DNA from: Dendrolimus kikuchii
Taxonomy: Eukaryota > Arthropoda > Insecta > Lepidoptera > Lasiocampidae
Assembly: GCA_019925095.2 (NCBI GenBank)
Contig: CM034408.1
Span: 3,969,001 to 4,033,000, forward strand
Reading direction: 5' to 3'
DNA length: 64,000 bases
The position numbers and the translations under genes are program-made. Shown here piece after piece: positions 1 to 9,892 of this stretch (positions are counted from its first letter, which is position 1; each line of letters starts with the position of its first letter). The notes beneath the pieces are model-generated. The model was given only the letters and a program-made list of their open reading frames with translations, was not told the DNA's origin and ran no database searches.

Positions 1-176
1 GATACTATGCGATAGGATGTCTGTCGTCCGTCTGTCCATCTGTCACACGAGACGCTTGCGTCGTAACATTTCTGTGCCGTTACTAATAGAGTACCCTATT
101 TTGTTTGCGCAGTAAGAAAGACACGGAAGCTTTGGTTTATGTCCCTGCTTCATCTGGGATAATGTTATTGTCCGAC

Positions 177-769
177 GGCCTCTGTGGTTTAGCCCCAAAC
201 CTTTGCCGGCCAACCTTGGTACAATGCCCTCTGTATTCCGGGTTCGATTCCTGCCATGGTAAATTTCGTAAACAAATTTTATGTTATTTACTATATCGGG
301 CCTTTAGCTTTATTTTATCGTAAGCGACATTTGAGGCTAAGTATATTTTTTTGTTGCAATTCGATTCAATAGGGTCTTATCTAACTAAAACTGAAAGTCT
401 TATAACAAAATTATAGTTTAAAATACCTTTTGCAACAAAAAATATACTTAGGTTAAATGTTGCTTACGTTAAAGGCTTGATATGGTCTGGGTGTCTGGAA
501 TAGGCCACAGAGTGGTCCATTGTACTGTACAAACTCTTTGAAAAACATTTATTATAATGTAATTAATGTCAGTTGTGGGAAAGTAATATTTTTATTTGAG
601 TTTTTCTGTTATAATCTATCATCCCGGCTTCCACATATTGTTGTGTCCGAAACCCGGCATTGAACTGGGGACCTTTAGACTACCATAACATTACCCATAA
701 CACAAGCATAACTAGCTTATCTTGGGTATATACAATATGTGTGTTAGTCTGCCGATTATTTATTTATTG
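177..769 (+). mobile_element. SINE-A copy split by two insertions
   Basis: tRNA-derived SINE. The tRNA-like head runs from GGCCTCTGTGGTTTAGCC at 177 to a B-box-like GGGTTCGATTCCTG near 240. The body resumes at 484 (GGTCTGGGTGTCTGG), and the 3' end TCTGCCGATTATT is near 749-760. Compared with the uninterrupted copies at 59045-59290 and 45691-45912, two foreign blocks are present: 295-481 and about 525-690. The head is not a tRNA gene: its acceptor arm does not pair and the family recurs in the window. Boundaries are approximate because the copy is diverged. Confidence 0.75.
295..481. mobile_element. Small inverted-repeat MITE inside SINE-A
   Basis: This 187 bp block interrupts the SINE between ACTAT and GGTCTGG. 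Its ends are inverted repeats. The left end ATCGGGCCTTTAGC continues to CTAAGTATATTTTTTTGTTGCAA; the right end starts TTGCAACAAAAAATATACTT and finishes AAAGGCTTGAT. The duplicated target is a dinucleotide, AT or TA, and cannot be resolved because the junction is ambiguous. There is no coding capacity. It is a non-autonomous DNA transposon of unassigned superfamily; a TA duplication would suggest Tc1/mariner. Confidence 0.7.
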
Positions 770-1370
770 TTAGTGACTAATGCCAAATGCGTCTCGTTTA
801 TAACGTTGAAAATAACGCCGTTAACGATTAACTACATTAGTGGATACATACATTACCTGTCATTGTTTAACGTTATTAACAATTAGTAACAATGACGCAA
901 CACAAATAACGCATTAAGCCGATCGCTAGTTCTGCGTGATGTAGTCACTATAACATTATCCCAGATGGAACAGTAACATTAGAGAATAAATACATCTTAC
1001 ACTTTTGTGTGTCATATTTTTATTAATACTGAAGGGTGAGCCCCGATGGGGTGGAGGAGCGAGATGGAATGCTCCTCCGTCTTAAAGGAAGATCTTCCAG
1101 CGAGGCTAATGTTGTTCCTCGCAGGCCTAGGCCCATCTGTTATAGTTGAAATTTTGTATATATTCTTTGTATGTTTCGGGAAACGTTTGTGACATCAGTT
1201 ATTGCACAGCGCCATCTATTGGCTTGTAAGTGTTACACTACAATACTAATCATCCCACTCTATCCTTTAATAAATTAAAAGATTTTGCTTATAATAATTC
1301 AAATACGAACTAATATGGCGAAATAAAGCAATTCATTAATTTATTAAGTGTAGCCTTAAAATTAATAATA
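770..1370. other. No gene; AT-rich with one GC-richer patch
   Basis: I see nothing coding. A GC-richer patch at about 1030-1140 contains GAGGAGCGAGATGG and, slightly downstream, ATGCTCCTCCGTC, which could pair weakly. It may be an unrecognised old repeat. Confidence 0.5.
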
Positions 1371-1787
1371 TTAGAGATGCCACGAATAATGGTTTGGCCG
1401 AATACTGAATATTTGGCCACTCTTTCGGCTGATGCGCCGAATATTCGGCCACCGAATGTTCGGCGTAAGATATGTGAAGTATTTTCTTACGTTTTCGCGA
1501 ATGGTAGGTACACATAATTTTTTAATTTAGATTTTAAATATTTGTTTATTTGATTCTGTCATTTTGAAAACTGGCAGAAACATAATATTAGAACAAAAAA
1601 TGAATTCTAATCGCATTTAATACTATTAAAACATGGTTTAACTTTCAATTTGTTATGGGAAATATATATACAATTTTGATCAATACTTGCGGGGTTTTTT
1701 TCACACTTTGATCTCTGTACTAAGCCGATTAGTACATAATATTCGGCCGAATACTGAATAGTAGCCGAATAATCGTGGCATCTCTAA
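1371..1787. mobile_element. hAT-like palindromic MITE
   Basis: A 417 bp element whose outermost bases are inverted repeats: TTAGAGATGCCACGAATA at the left and TATTCG(T)GGCATCTCTAA at the right. The subterminal parts also mirror each other (GGCCGAATACTGAATA occurs near both ends), with several TATTCGGC motifs. TAGAGATGC-type termini are typical of hAT elements (established knowledge). An 8 bp TSD is not preserved and there is no transposase, so it is an old non-autonomous copy. Confidence 0.8.
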
Positions 1788-2194
1788 TCAATTTTGTCTT
1801 GGGTCTTCTTATATATTTTTTATATAGAATAGGTATTAGATTATATCACCATACTTGTCTTAAAGGCTGTTTATTAAAACCCACGTTTTGAAATTAGGTT
1901 TTTTTTATCGATCATCAGAGATTATTAAAAAATAATAATTTACATACGTTTAGTAACTTCGTTCGCGTATCTTTACTCAATTGCTCTATAGTTTCTTTTC
2001 CAATATTATGAAAAGCAACATTCATGGAAGAAGATTATTAAGAAAAAATGGAACCCAGAAAAGTTATTGTTATGTCACGTACGTGGAATACTCAAAGTTA
2101 TAATCTTACTATAAAGCAATAATAATTTCCACGCGCGTGATGTAACAGAAGCTTTTCCTAGTAATCTTTTTACTTACTAGGATTGGATAAAACA
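1788..2194. other. No gene seen
   Basis: AT-rich sequence without a recognisable repeat, apart from GGAAGAAGATTATT with GGAACCCAGAAAA near 2027-2060. Those words recur in reverse at about 40318-40365, so this is part of a further unnamed repeat. Confidence 0.45.
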
Positions 2195-2466
2195 CTATAC
2201 CTGAACAGACGCGGATTCGAATCCTAACCTTAAAAAAGCATATACCTCTTAGGCAGTTATTCTTAAACTAAACATGTGAATATTATTACAATTACCGCGT
2301 GATGATGGTGAAAGAAAAACATCGCAATGAAACCTACACATGGAGATAACCGATGTGTCAAACTCGCAAAAGCCACCTTGGAAATTCGTCGCGGATATAA
2401 TGTCTGTTCCCCTAAAACTAGGGAGGCCTTAGCGCAGCAGTGGGAAGTTCATGGGCTGATATTGTT
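2195..2466 (+). mobile_element. SINE-B, near full-length
   Basis: tRNA-derived SINE. A B-box-like GGATTCGAATCC lies at about 2212. It is followed by a body with GATGGTGAAAGAAAAACATCG (about 2300), then the 3' module TAGGGAGGCCTTAGCGCAGC, then GTGGGAAGTTCATGGGCTGA (about 2420-2460). The same modules, in the opposite orientation, make up the fragments at 8915-9060, 22540-23226 and 60395-61050. The layout (tRNA-like head, central domain, unrelated 3' end) is that of a Pol III retroposon. No TSD was identified. Confidence 0.7.
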
Positions 2467-2549
2467 ATTTTACGAGATCTAAAAGGACTCAAATGCACTG
2501 GATTAAAGTTCTTTAAAAAATGTCAACGCTTTGCACGTATTAAGTATAT

Positions 2550-3174
2550 TACATAATAACATTTAATAAGATTGAATTTGGGGAATAGTTTGAATGGAGC
2601 GTTAGGTAAACTTCTAGGCGCTAAGAACCTCAGCCAGAAGGCCCAGCTCGCTGTACACAACGCAGTGCTGGTACCTACGCTCACGTATGGAAGCGAGAGT
2701 TGGGTATGGAAGAGAGAGCATGAAAGTAGAGTAAACGCGGTCGAGATGCGAGCACTGCGCAAAATCTGCGGAGTGACGCTCGCGGACCGCGTTCGTAATA
2801 CCGAAGTAAGAAAGAGAGTTGGTCTGAAAGAGAATGTCGGGGTGAAGGTAAGGAAAGGAATGCTCCGGTGGTTCGGGCATGTGGAAAGAATGCATGATGA
2901 AAGAATGACTAAACAGATATACAATGCAAAAGTAGATGGATGCAGAAGTCGTGGAAGGCCACGACACACCTTCCATGGTCAAATTGAAGGTGTACTAGTA
3001 GAAGGTGATGTCAAGAGCCTTAAGAACAGACGAGCGTGCATGACGAGAGTTATGAATATCAAAGAAGCAAGTGAGGTGTGTAAGAATAAGCCTAAATGGC
3101 GCTCTGTTGTTCGTGCCTACCCCGCAAGGGAACTGGCGTGAAGTTATGTATGTATGTATGTACATAATAACATT
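2550..3174 (+). mobile_element. LINE-T 3' fragment, longest copy (with 14 bp TSD)
   Basis: 5'-truncated non-LTR retrotransposon, body 2564-3160, flanked by perfect duplications TACATAATAACATT at 2550-2563 and 3161-3174. An open frame to the stop at about 3139-3141 encodes about 190 residues of the region after the reverse-transcriptase fingers/palm: a VPTLTYGSESWVWKRE segment, then MRALRKICGVTLADRVRNTE, LRWFGHVERM, GRPRHTF and the terminus AYPARELA. The catalytic RT motif (YxDD) and the endonuclease are absent because of truncation. The body ends in (TATG)n directly after the stop, so the 3' UTR is almost nil. Such C-terminal WFGHVERM segments and short tandem tails are common in RTE-type LINEs; clade assignment is an inference. 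This is the reference copy for the family. Confidence 0.92.
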
Positions 3175-3929
3175 ATTCATACACTACTTAAATGGTACCA
3201 CTAAATATAGAACCACAAGAAAATTGAATTTATATTGCTGTCTTATATGAAACATAAAAGCAGTAATAGACAGGAAATTCTCATTTGACTAGCTCCAATA
3301 TAAAAATCAATAAAAATATTACATTTTAAATCCATACATTTTACATACAAATGTACATATAATTTTGATAATGCTCTTTGTATATTAAATTCATTACTTT
3401 AATTATATAATAATCTTTCAAATATAAAAATGTAGTAGACCTAGTGATATTGTTAGTAAGATTCTTTACTACCATACACAAAGCAATAAATTGTATGTTA
3501 TGATTCCATACATATGTATGAGACGTATATGGGCAAATGTTATGGTGTTTTCATGGTAAACTAACATACGTCTATAGCTGTTACGTAATAAATGTTATTA
3601 GATGCATGGAAATGGAGCAATAAATTATGTTGTTATTTGCTTTACTGAAATATGAAGCTAAGGAGTCTAGCTTCATTCAGAAATATAATATTAAATTTCA
3701 AATCACGTCAACATCACGTCATTAAAGGCCCCGTCTCTTTTGGGTCAAAGAAATGTAGAGTTGAGATGTGGCTTAAAAAGCATTATATTTTTCTGTTATA
3801 AAATAGAAAAGATCAGCCCTAAATTCTATAGGGAATACAAGAAATCTTAAAATACGTTTACAAACAAAATATGTAACAGATTTATGTGAATGAATTTCAA
3901 CAATTAAGAATATAAAAACACTCACAACA
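3175..3929. other. No gene; AT-rich spacer
   Basis: About 750 bp of AT-rich sequence with no recognisable coding, RNA or repeat signal. Confidence 0.5.
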
Positions 3930-4276
3930 TCTATATATTAATACGTGAAACAAAAACACAACAAAAACTTTGTACCCCTTTTTACGAAAATTGCGCGGAC
4001 GGAGGAGTACGAAATTTCGCACACTTATAGTTTATTACAGAGAAGGAGCGCAGAATGCTAATATTATTTTAAAATTATGCATAAAAAATGCATTATATCA
4101 ATCCAAAAAAGATTACACTCACTACCGTGTATTTGACACACACACGCATAAATACTCTTTTGTTTATTGTTAAAGTCCAATTAACAGTGTAGTTTTGGCG
4201 AAATCTGTGATTATAGAAGTATAAGTCTTTGATATTAAATTACTATGGTCGAATTTCGACCACGGGCGACCACTAG
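3930..4276 (+). mobile_element. Non-autonomous Helitron, complete termini
   Basis: A 347 bp element with all three Helitron hallmarks. The 5' end TC (TCTATATATTAATACG) follows a host A, and the 3' end CTAG is followed by a host T (A^T insertion, no TSD). A short hairpin GGTCGAATTTCGACC at about 4248-4262 sits some 11 bp before CTAG. There is no Rep/helicase frame; the open frame at 3970-4173 has no resemblance to a protein. Related copies are at 18838-19189 (minus) and 56055-56348 (minus). Confidence 0.85.
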
Positions 4277-4551
4277 TATTAATAATTCATTCAAAATAAC
4301 AAAACACACTACAATTATGAAAATATCAACATAATTAAAAGAAACCCTAAAATCGCTCTCATATTTTTACAATCTGGGCCCAATGATGTAAAGAAGCGTA
4401 TCCGTCTCCTTTACCCCAATGTCCCAAAAGTACTTTAGGGGAAACTATACCTTAGTTGCCAACCCCCGTGATTGGTATCCTGTCAATTTATTCAAGATAT
4501 GAAGAAATCTTAATACTTTTTATTTTATATCCATAAAATACATATATATTG

Positions 4552-4890
4552 TCACGCCTGTTTCCCATTGGGGTAAGCAGAAACGATGAATCTCCACCTG
4601 CTATGATATTTTTTTACTCCGGTAAAATTCCCTGAGAAATCCACTTGAGGACAAACGAGCGTGGGGGAAGCGCGGCGGGGCGTGTGGGATACGGCACGTC
4701 GGGATGACGCAAGCACCCCGGTAGGACTGTTATTGAAATGCCAAGCCACGGTCAGAGATGCCCACTAAAACCTCTGGCCGTTCCTCAATAAGCCCCATGT
4801 CGTGGCTGTAAACTCGCTATAGCATTCACTTCCAGCCCGGACGGAATCTGCTACGATCCGGACCACTATTTTTCGCTTCATCAACGTTCA
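4552..4890 (-). mobile_element. LINE-PNG 3' fragment with a nested insertion
   Basis: Read on the minus strand, the C-terminus SRWRFIVSAYPNGKQA-stop and the tail GTGACAATATATATG mark a LINE lineage related to but distinct from LINE-T (AYPNGK instead of AYPARELA). The better preserved relative at 9893-10196 reads GATGAAGCGAAAAGTGC, then GATCGTAGCAG running straight into GTGGAGATCC. Here that junction is broken by the block 4608-4847. Frame is lost upstream of the insertion. Confidence 0.8.
4608..4847 (-). mobile_element. 240 bp retroposed block inside LINE-PNG
   Basis: The block is flanked by 10 bp near-perfect duplications of the host LINE: CTGCTATGAT at 4598-4607 and CTGCTACGAT at 4848-4857. 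On the minus strand it starts ATTCCGTCCGGGCTGG, includes GAGGTTTTAGTGGGCATCTC and ends GGAGTAAAAAAAT, which resembles a short A-rich tail. The TTTTAGTGGG word also occurs at 25572-25586 (plus), and on the minus strand at about 27515 and 40035, so this is probably the 3' UTR of a dispersed LINE. Its class is not certain. Confidence 0.65.
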
Positions 4891-5213
4891 TTAATCTCTT
4901 CATACATACACGTTTATTTAGCCATACGATAATCTTAATATTTTTTCGCCTCCGCCAGACGAACAAGATCTGTCCGGCCTTTCTTACCTTTTCGACTTTT
5001 TTGTATATTTTTCTTATCTTTGTCTACTTTTTTGTCTTTTCTTTTATATTTATTATTTTCAGAAAACTTGTACAAAAGGTTCTTATTACTATTACATTTT
5101 TCTTTTCTTGCTATTTTTTTACAATTATGCCTTAACTATTTATATCTATTGTATTTATTACATCTATGTTTTTTAATTGACTTTTTTACTTTTTTCATCT
5201 TATATAATAATAT
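4891..5213. other. T-rich spacer, no gene
   Basis: Strongly T-rich on the plus strand (TTTTTT runs with TTATC words). Low-complexity translations arise from this bias. Confidence 0.5.
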
Positions 5214-5575
5214 ATTAGTATATACATACATACATACATACATAACTTCACGCCAGTTCCCTTGCGGGGTAGGCACGAACAACAGAGTGCCATTTAGGCT
5301 TATTCTTACACACCTTACTTGCCTCTTTGACATTCATAACTCTTGTCATGCACACTCGTCTGTTCTTAAGGCTCCTGACATCACCTTCTGCTAGTACACG
5401 ATCAATTTGATCATGGAAGGTGTGTCGTGGCCTTCCACGACTTCTGCATCCATCCACTTTTGCATTGTATATCTGTTTAGTCATTCTTTCATCATGCATT
5501 CTTTCCACATGCCCGAACCACCGGAGCATTCCTTTCCTTACCTTCACCCCGACACTCTCTACACATTAGTATATA
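5214..5575 (-). mobile_element. LINE-T 3' fragment (11 bp TSD)
   Basis: Minus-strand copy, body 5225-5564. It starts in the GVKVRKGMLRWFGHVERM segment and ends AYPARELA plus a (TATG)n tail. TSD ATTAGTATATA at 5214-5224 and 5565-5575. The 99-residue frame is intact. Marker bases (GAGGCAAG rather than GAAGCAAG, and a GGCACTC end) place it near subfamily 1, although its GTGTGCATG differs from both groups. Confidence 0.9.
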
Positions 5576-6164
5576 TACTATGTATATATTTTCAAAGGTA
5601 TCCTTATCTATCTAGTCTTATTTCTATTTATAACTTTCTTAAGTATCTTAATACAATATGTGATAAAGTCATCTATTTTATATTTCGTGATCAGGTCTGG
5701 CATGTTACAATAATTTTATTGGTATCATTGTATGACTACAAAATAATAATAAAAAATAATAATGTTTTTAATAATTGAAGAATTAAAAATGCTCGGTGTT
5801 CGAGGGAGGCTGCCAAGTGTCTACCCTACATTTACTCATTTTATTTGTTTTGAGTGTGACACTTATTTTTTAAAATAGCTTTTCATGACAAGCGTCACTC
5901 CTAACATAGTCAGGGTTCTTATTTTTGTCTTTATTTGTATTACTCTTCTTTCTCTCCTTTATTTCTATCATACATATATAATTTACTATTTTAGTATATA
6001 TCTATTTGTTGTTTGTATACTTGTCAAGTCGAAGATGCTACTTCTAATTAGTTGTTGTAGTTACTCAACATCTTCATTTTCATTATATACATGTGAGTTC
6101 GAATAGGTCGAGATTCCACATGACCTCGTACTTAATAAGTTTGGTAGCCTCCCTTACCAAATGC
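5576..6164. other. AT-rich spacer, no gene
   Basis: No coding or repeat structure recognised. The open frame at 5885-6106 has a hydrophobic composition that follows from TTATTT/TTCTTT richness rather than from a real membrane protein. Confidence 0.45.
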
Positions 6165-6385
6165 GTACAGAACCGCTCCATATATCACCTCGAGTCCTTA
6201 ACCAACATCAAATCCAAAATAGTAACCACCGTTATCTTGGTTTTTATAACGGTTTCGAGATAGCACCTGTGCCGGTCGTATGCCGGGCACTCTAACATTA
6301 GGTGCTGGATGGTCTCGTCACCTCCAGAGTCGCAGAAGCAGTCCGGACTAACCCTTAATTTAAATCTATGCAGATGTGGCAATAG
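6165..6385 (-). mobile_element. LINE fragment: end of RNase H / zinc-knuckle region
   Basis: On the minus strand the peptide PHLHRFKLRVSPDCFCDS, then GGDETIQHLMLECPAYDRHR, is visible. Its C-x-C...H-(x4)-C pattern is the cysteine/histidine motif found just after the RNase H domain of Jockey/R1-type non-LTR retrotransposons (established family feature). About 70 codons remain; everything else is gone. An R310 copy begins at its upstream edge on the other strand (6386), so R310 may have inserted here. Confidence 0.75.
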
Positions 6386-6686
6386 ATCCGTGCAGAAATG
6401 GCAAAAGAATTCAATTTGCTGCGGACAAGCGGCCTGTCGTAAGAAGCGATAAAACAACCCACAGCCAGGTGGTAGGGTATTTACCCATCTGGATAGCTAT
6501 CACTCCTGGGCTCGAGTATGCCGCCATTAACAACCTTGAGTTATGTTCCGGAATTAGTGGCCAGTTTCCAGTATCCCTTTAAAGAGCGGCAGCACCTTTG
6601 GTGTTACAAATGTCCATAGACTATGGTAACCGCTTTCCATCAGGTGGGCTGACTGCCTGTCTACTGATCTTAGGCAATAAAAAAAA
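6386..6686 (+). mobile_element. R310 retroposon copy, diverged full length
   Basis: It starts ATCCGTGCAG, keeps GGCCTGTCGTAAG and CAACCCACAGCCAGGTGGTA, and ends GGCAATAAAAAAAATATA. It differs from the common type at many positions (for example GCGGACAAGCGG for GCGGCCGGGCGG), so it is one of the older copies. It abuts the RNase H LINE fragment on its left. Confidence 0.85.
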
Positions 6687-7011
6687 TATATTGTTTGTTC
6701 TTTATCATTTATTTCTTTGAGTGCAAGCGAAAAAGCAAGAAAGCGGAAACTAGATTCAGAAGCATTTGTGTGTAACCTGCAGCCGTTTTAGTGTTTAACC
6801 TAAAAGAGCTATGTACTCGTAACTTATACCCGATTGCGTGTCACGTGCGTAGGCGCAGCTTCCTTACTAGCGACAGTTGACAGCCGCCCTCAAGCGCACG
6901 CCACACAATGCTGCTTGTCTTTTAAGGGCATCATAAACTGTGAACTGCTTTTTCAGATCGTTAGCTTAGATTGGTTCAGATTTGTTATAGCTTATAGGCA
7001 TTTCAATGTAA
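6687..7011. other. No gene seen
   Basis: Mixed sequence with a purine stretch at 6720-6750. No supported feature. Confidence 0.45.
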
Positions 7012-7250
7012 GTAATATTATTATTACAAGTCGTGGAAGGCCACGACACACCTTCCATGATCAAATTGATCGTGTACTAGCAGAAGGTGATGTCAGGAGC
7101 CTTAAGAACAGACGAGCTTGCATGACAAGAGTTATGAATGTCAAAGAGGCAAGTGAGGTGTGTAAGAATAAGCCTAAATGGCACTCTGTTGTTCGTGCCT
7201 ACCCCGCAAGGGAACTGGCGTGAAGTTATGTATGTATGTATGTAATATTA
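7012..7250 (+). mobile_element. LINE-T 3' fragment (9 bp TSD)
   Basis: Body about 7021-7241, starting at AGTCGTGGAAGGCCACGACAC (SRGRPRHTF) and ending GAACTGGCGTGA plus the tail. TSD GTAATATTA at 7012-7020 and 7242-7250. Subfamily 1 marker bases (GAGCTTGCATG, GAGGCAAG, GGCACTC). The frame is intact from entry to stop. Confidence 0.9.
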
Positions 7251-8029
7251 CTTATAACATACTTAGTAAGCAAAGCATTCTAGTTTACCCAGATAACGAA
7301 TGTGAAATATATAGTTAAATATTTTTAAAATCTATCTATGTATGAACGCAGAAAAAACACCAATGGCCGGTTCCTATGTCTTACTATTGTTACGAGTTAG
7401 CGGGACTCGAATTAAAATTCTGTTAGTATTATTATAGAATTTATTAGAACTATACAAACACGCATAACACAGGTACAAGTATAACCGAACACAACAAATC
7501 CAAACGTAATGCAGAAGGTCGTAATTCAATAAAACGTGCAAATTCCGTCACTATTAGATTCCCGAATGTACACACGTCACGCTTAGATCGTAGTTGTAGC
7601 TCAACTGACCCCCTCTCTCAATCAGGCCGTCGTTTTATACTGCACAAATGGAATTGTGCCCGCGAGGCAACGTCAACATAATTTCCTAGAATTAGATTGT
7701 ACTTATAATCCGCAACACATGGCTAATCATGCTCCTGAGCGGCCGTAGCCGAGTACAATAGGACAATAGGCAATAAACAATAACTAGAAACGTATGCCAA
7801 TAAATAAGTGAACAAAAGTAGACGATCATGAAAGGATTACAATTAGTTCAAATGCCGACAGCTAATAAAACGTGCTTTTACAGATTTGTACGTGGAATTT
7901 GTCTTTGTCGGGGCCTAGGTTGTAACACTATTCATTCTCTTTCCCTACCATCGGTTGGATTTAGGCATTAGATGTATGGAGCTTGCATCAAATTATAACC
8001 GATAGTAAGGCAAATAAACGGTCGTTAAG
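7251..8029. other. No gene; possible unidentified repeat
   Basis: The segment 7380-7760 begins TGTTACGAGTTAGCGGGACT and is somewhat GC-richer than its surroundings. A TG start could suggest a decayed LTR, but I see no matching CA end, primer-binding site or second copy, so I do not call one. Confidence 0.35.
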
Positions 8030-8291
8030 ATATAGGAACCGGGCCTAAGTCTCGCGGCTGATAGGCCTATCTTAGGAGGCGACAAAACAACCCACAGCCA
8101 GATAAAATATTTGTCCGTCTGAAAGACCATCACTCCTATTATAGTATGCCACCATAACAACCTTGAGTAGTGTTCCGACATCAGTGGCCAGGTTCCAGTA
8201 CACCCTTGGAAACATGCAGCACATTGATAGCACCTTTGGTGTTGCAAATGTGTATTCGCGACGGTAAACACTTCCCATCAACTGGACCATC
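8030..8291 (+). mobile_element. R310 copy, 5'-truncated and diverged
   Basis: Recognisable from CTCGCGGCTGATAGGCC (degraded start) through GGCGACAAAACAACCCACAG to CTTCCCATCAACTGGACC. It lacks the A-rich end, and a second, far better preserved R310 begins immediately after it. This arrangement is a head-to-tail pair of different ages. Confidence 0.75.
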
Positions 8292-8612
8292 AAATGTATC
8301 TGTGCAGGAACAGAGAAAGAATACAATTTCCTGCGGCCGGGCGGCCTGTCGTAAGAGGCGACTTAACAACCCACAGCTAGGTGGTAGGGCATTTGCCCGA
8401 CTGGATGGCTACCATCCCTGGTCTAAAGTATGTCGCCATAACAACCTTCGAGTTGTGTTCCGGCATTAGTGACCAGGTTCCAGTTTCCCTTAAGAGAGCA
8501 GCAGCGCATTTGTAGCACCTCTGGTGTTGCAAATGTCCATAGGCGATGGTAACCGCTTTCCATCAAGTGGGCCACCTGCCTGTCTGCTGATCTCCTGCAA
8601 TAAAAATAAAAA
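8292..8612 (+). mobile_element. R310 retroposon, typical full-length copy
   Basis: Reference-quality copy. Start TCTGTGCAGGAACAGAG, then TCCTGCGGCCGGGCGGCCTG, TCGTAAGAGGCGAC, a GGTGGTAGGGCATTTGCC module, TAAGAGAGCAGCAGCGC, GGTGTTGCAAATGTCCATAG, GCGATGGTAACCGCTTTCC, TCAAGTGGGCC, and the 3' end TGCTGATCTCCTGCAATAAA. It has no open frame and no clear tRNA head; the A-rich 3' end and truncation patterns point to LINE-driven retroposition. The terminal module is shared with shorter repeats in this window. Confidence 0.88.
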
Positions 8613-8645
8613 AATAAAATGGACCGACACTCTGTCTTCAAAATC

Positions 8646-8905
8646 ATACATACATATTGTCACGCCTGTTAACCCTTGGGATAGGCAGATAAAATTTATC
8701 GCCACCTGCTACCATCCTGCCAAACACGTTAATTTAAGATGCTTTTTACCTGACTTTTCATCAAAATATCTTTCATTTGATCATGGTGTACGTTGCGATC
8801 TATCGGCACTGACTTTACTAGTCACATTGCTATCATAAAATTGATTTGTTATTCTGCTTTCATTAATTCTCTCTGCATGATTATACCACCTTAACAATGT
8901 TTTTT
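8646..8905 (-). mobile_element. LINE-PNG 3' fragment, decayed
   Basis: On the minus strand: words matching ITxQVY-x-N (AACAAATCAATTTTATG), CACCATGATCAAATGAAAG, TGGTAGCAGGTGGCGATA, then CTGCCTATCCCAAGGG and the tail ACAGGCGTGACAATATG. It aligns with the 9893-10196 copy but has stops and indels, so no frame survives. Confidence 0.72.
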
Positions 8906-8914
8906 TTTTTTTAA

Positions 8915-9060
8915 TAACAGCCCACTGCTGAGCTAAGGCCCACTATAGGGGACAGTATACCCGCCACGCTTATGCAGGTTGCATCACGTTGTTTTCCTTC
9001 GCCATTGTTAGCACGTGGTAATTGTAACAATATGCACATTAGGTCAGAATTATGTTATTA
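8915..9060 (-). mobile_element. SINE-B fragment (3' half)
   Basis: On the plus strand it reads TAACAGCCCACTGCTGAGCT, AAGGCCCACTATAGGGG, TGCAGGTTGCATCACG, TTTTCCTTCGCC and CACGTGGTAATTGTAACAAT. These are the reversed SINE-B modules. The tRNA-like head is missing. Confidence 0.7.
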
Positions 9061-9448
9061 TCAAATTCAATAAAATCTTTATGTAATTAATTTAAAAAGT
9101 AGACGTTTCCATTCCATTGGATGGATCACTTGAAAACGGAAATCAAATATTGTTTTAATAACCAGTTTTAATTATTTAAATCTCTATAATTAATGGTTAG
9201 GTATTTATTCGTGGCATTGCGGATACGTAATTAATTAAATAGCAATATTAGTTTGTCTATATTGTGTTTCCGTTTGCAGATAATATATTCGATAGTGTTA
9301 ACTTATCACTATTTTTTGGGTATTCAGATTATTAGGTCAACGCACTGTGATTTGAAGCTTATCGCCTTTAGCAACATTTTATCAATAATTTTGCGATTTT
9401 ACTTTGCCGAGGCGGAGGTGGAAAATTGCAATATGTTTGAATATTTTA
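9061..9448. other. No gene seen
   Basis: AT-rich. The open frame overlapping 9253-9525 has no recognisable motif and runs into the repeat that follows. Confidence 0.4.
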
Positions 9449-9590
9449 GACATAGACAACACTTTATTGTTCACCAAAACAAAAATTACAAAAAAATGTA
9501 CAACAAGACAATAGTTACTTGGTAAATCAAAAGGCGGCCTTATCGCTAAAAGCGATCTCTTCCAGGCAACCTCACTTAAAGGAAATTCTG
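9449..9590 (-). repeat. LINE 3'-UTR-like repeat fragment
   Basis: ACACTTTATTGTTCACCAAAAC, followed by GCGGCCTTATCGCTAAAAGC and GATCTCTTCCAGGCAACC, is a word order I associate with dispersed lepidopteran LINE 3' ends; read in reverse, the element ends near TTTATTGT. There is no frame and only one copy in this window, so the call rests on recognition. Confidence 0.5.
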
Positions 9591-9697
9591 AAATGATCTG
9601 TAATTATTATGCAACAAAGAAAAGGAAAAAAGAAAAATTTGACATACATGGACAGCAGATTACAGTCTATTGTACTATTGTAATATTTTGTTAATGT

Positions 9698-9890
9698 ATG
9701 CCGCCATAACAACTTTAGAGTTGTGTTCCGGCATTAGTGACCAGGTTCCAGACTCACTTAAGAGAGCAGCAGCGCATTTATAGCACCTTTGGTGTTGCAA
9801 ATATCCATAGGCGATGGTAACCGCTTTCCATCCAGTGGGCCGTCTGCCTGTCTGCTGAACTCCTGCATTAAAAAAATAAATAAAAAAAAC
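9698..9890 (+). mobile_element. R310 copy, 5'-truncated
   Basis: It begins ATGCCGCCATAACAACTTTA and runs through to CTCCTGCATTAAAAAAATAA. The 3' half is intact and A-tailed. The LINE-PNG fragment follows within 10 bp. Confidence 0.85.
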
Positions 9891-9892
9891 AG

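Noticed and set aside
2523..2982. Minus-strand frames of 148 and 122 codons over the LINE-T copy
   Set aside because: They are antisense shadows of the LINE-T coding frame; the same shadows recur at 5407, 43008, 45914 and other LINE-T copies.
5020..5394. Small hydrophobic protein (124 codons)
   Set aside because: A T-rich tract produces Leu/Phe codons, and the frame then runs antisense through a LINE-T copy.
7380..7760. Solo LTR (TGTTACGAGTT start)
   Set aside because: No matching CA end, no second copy, no TSD and no primer-binding site found.
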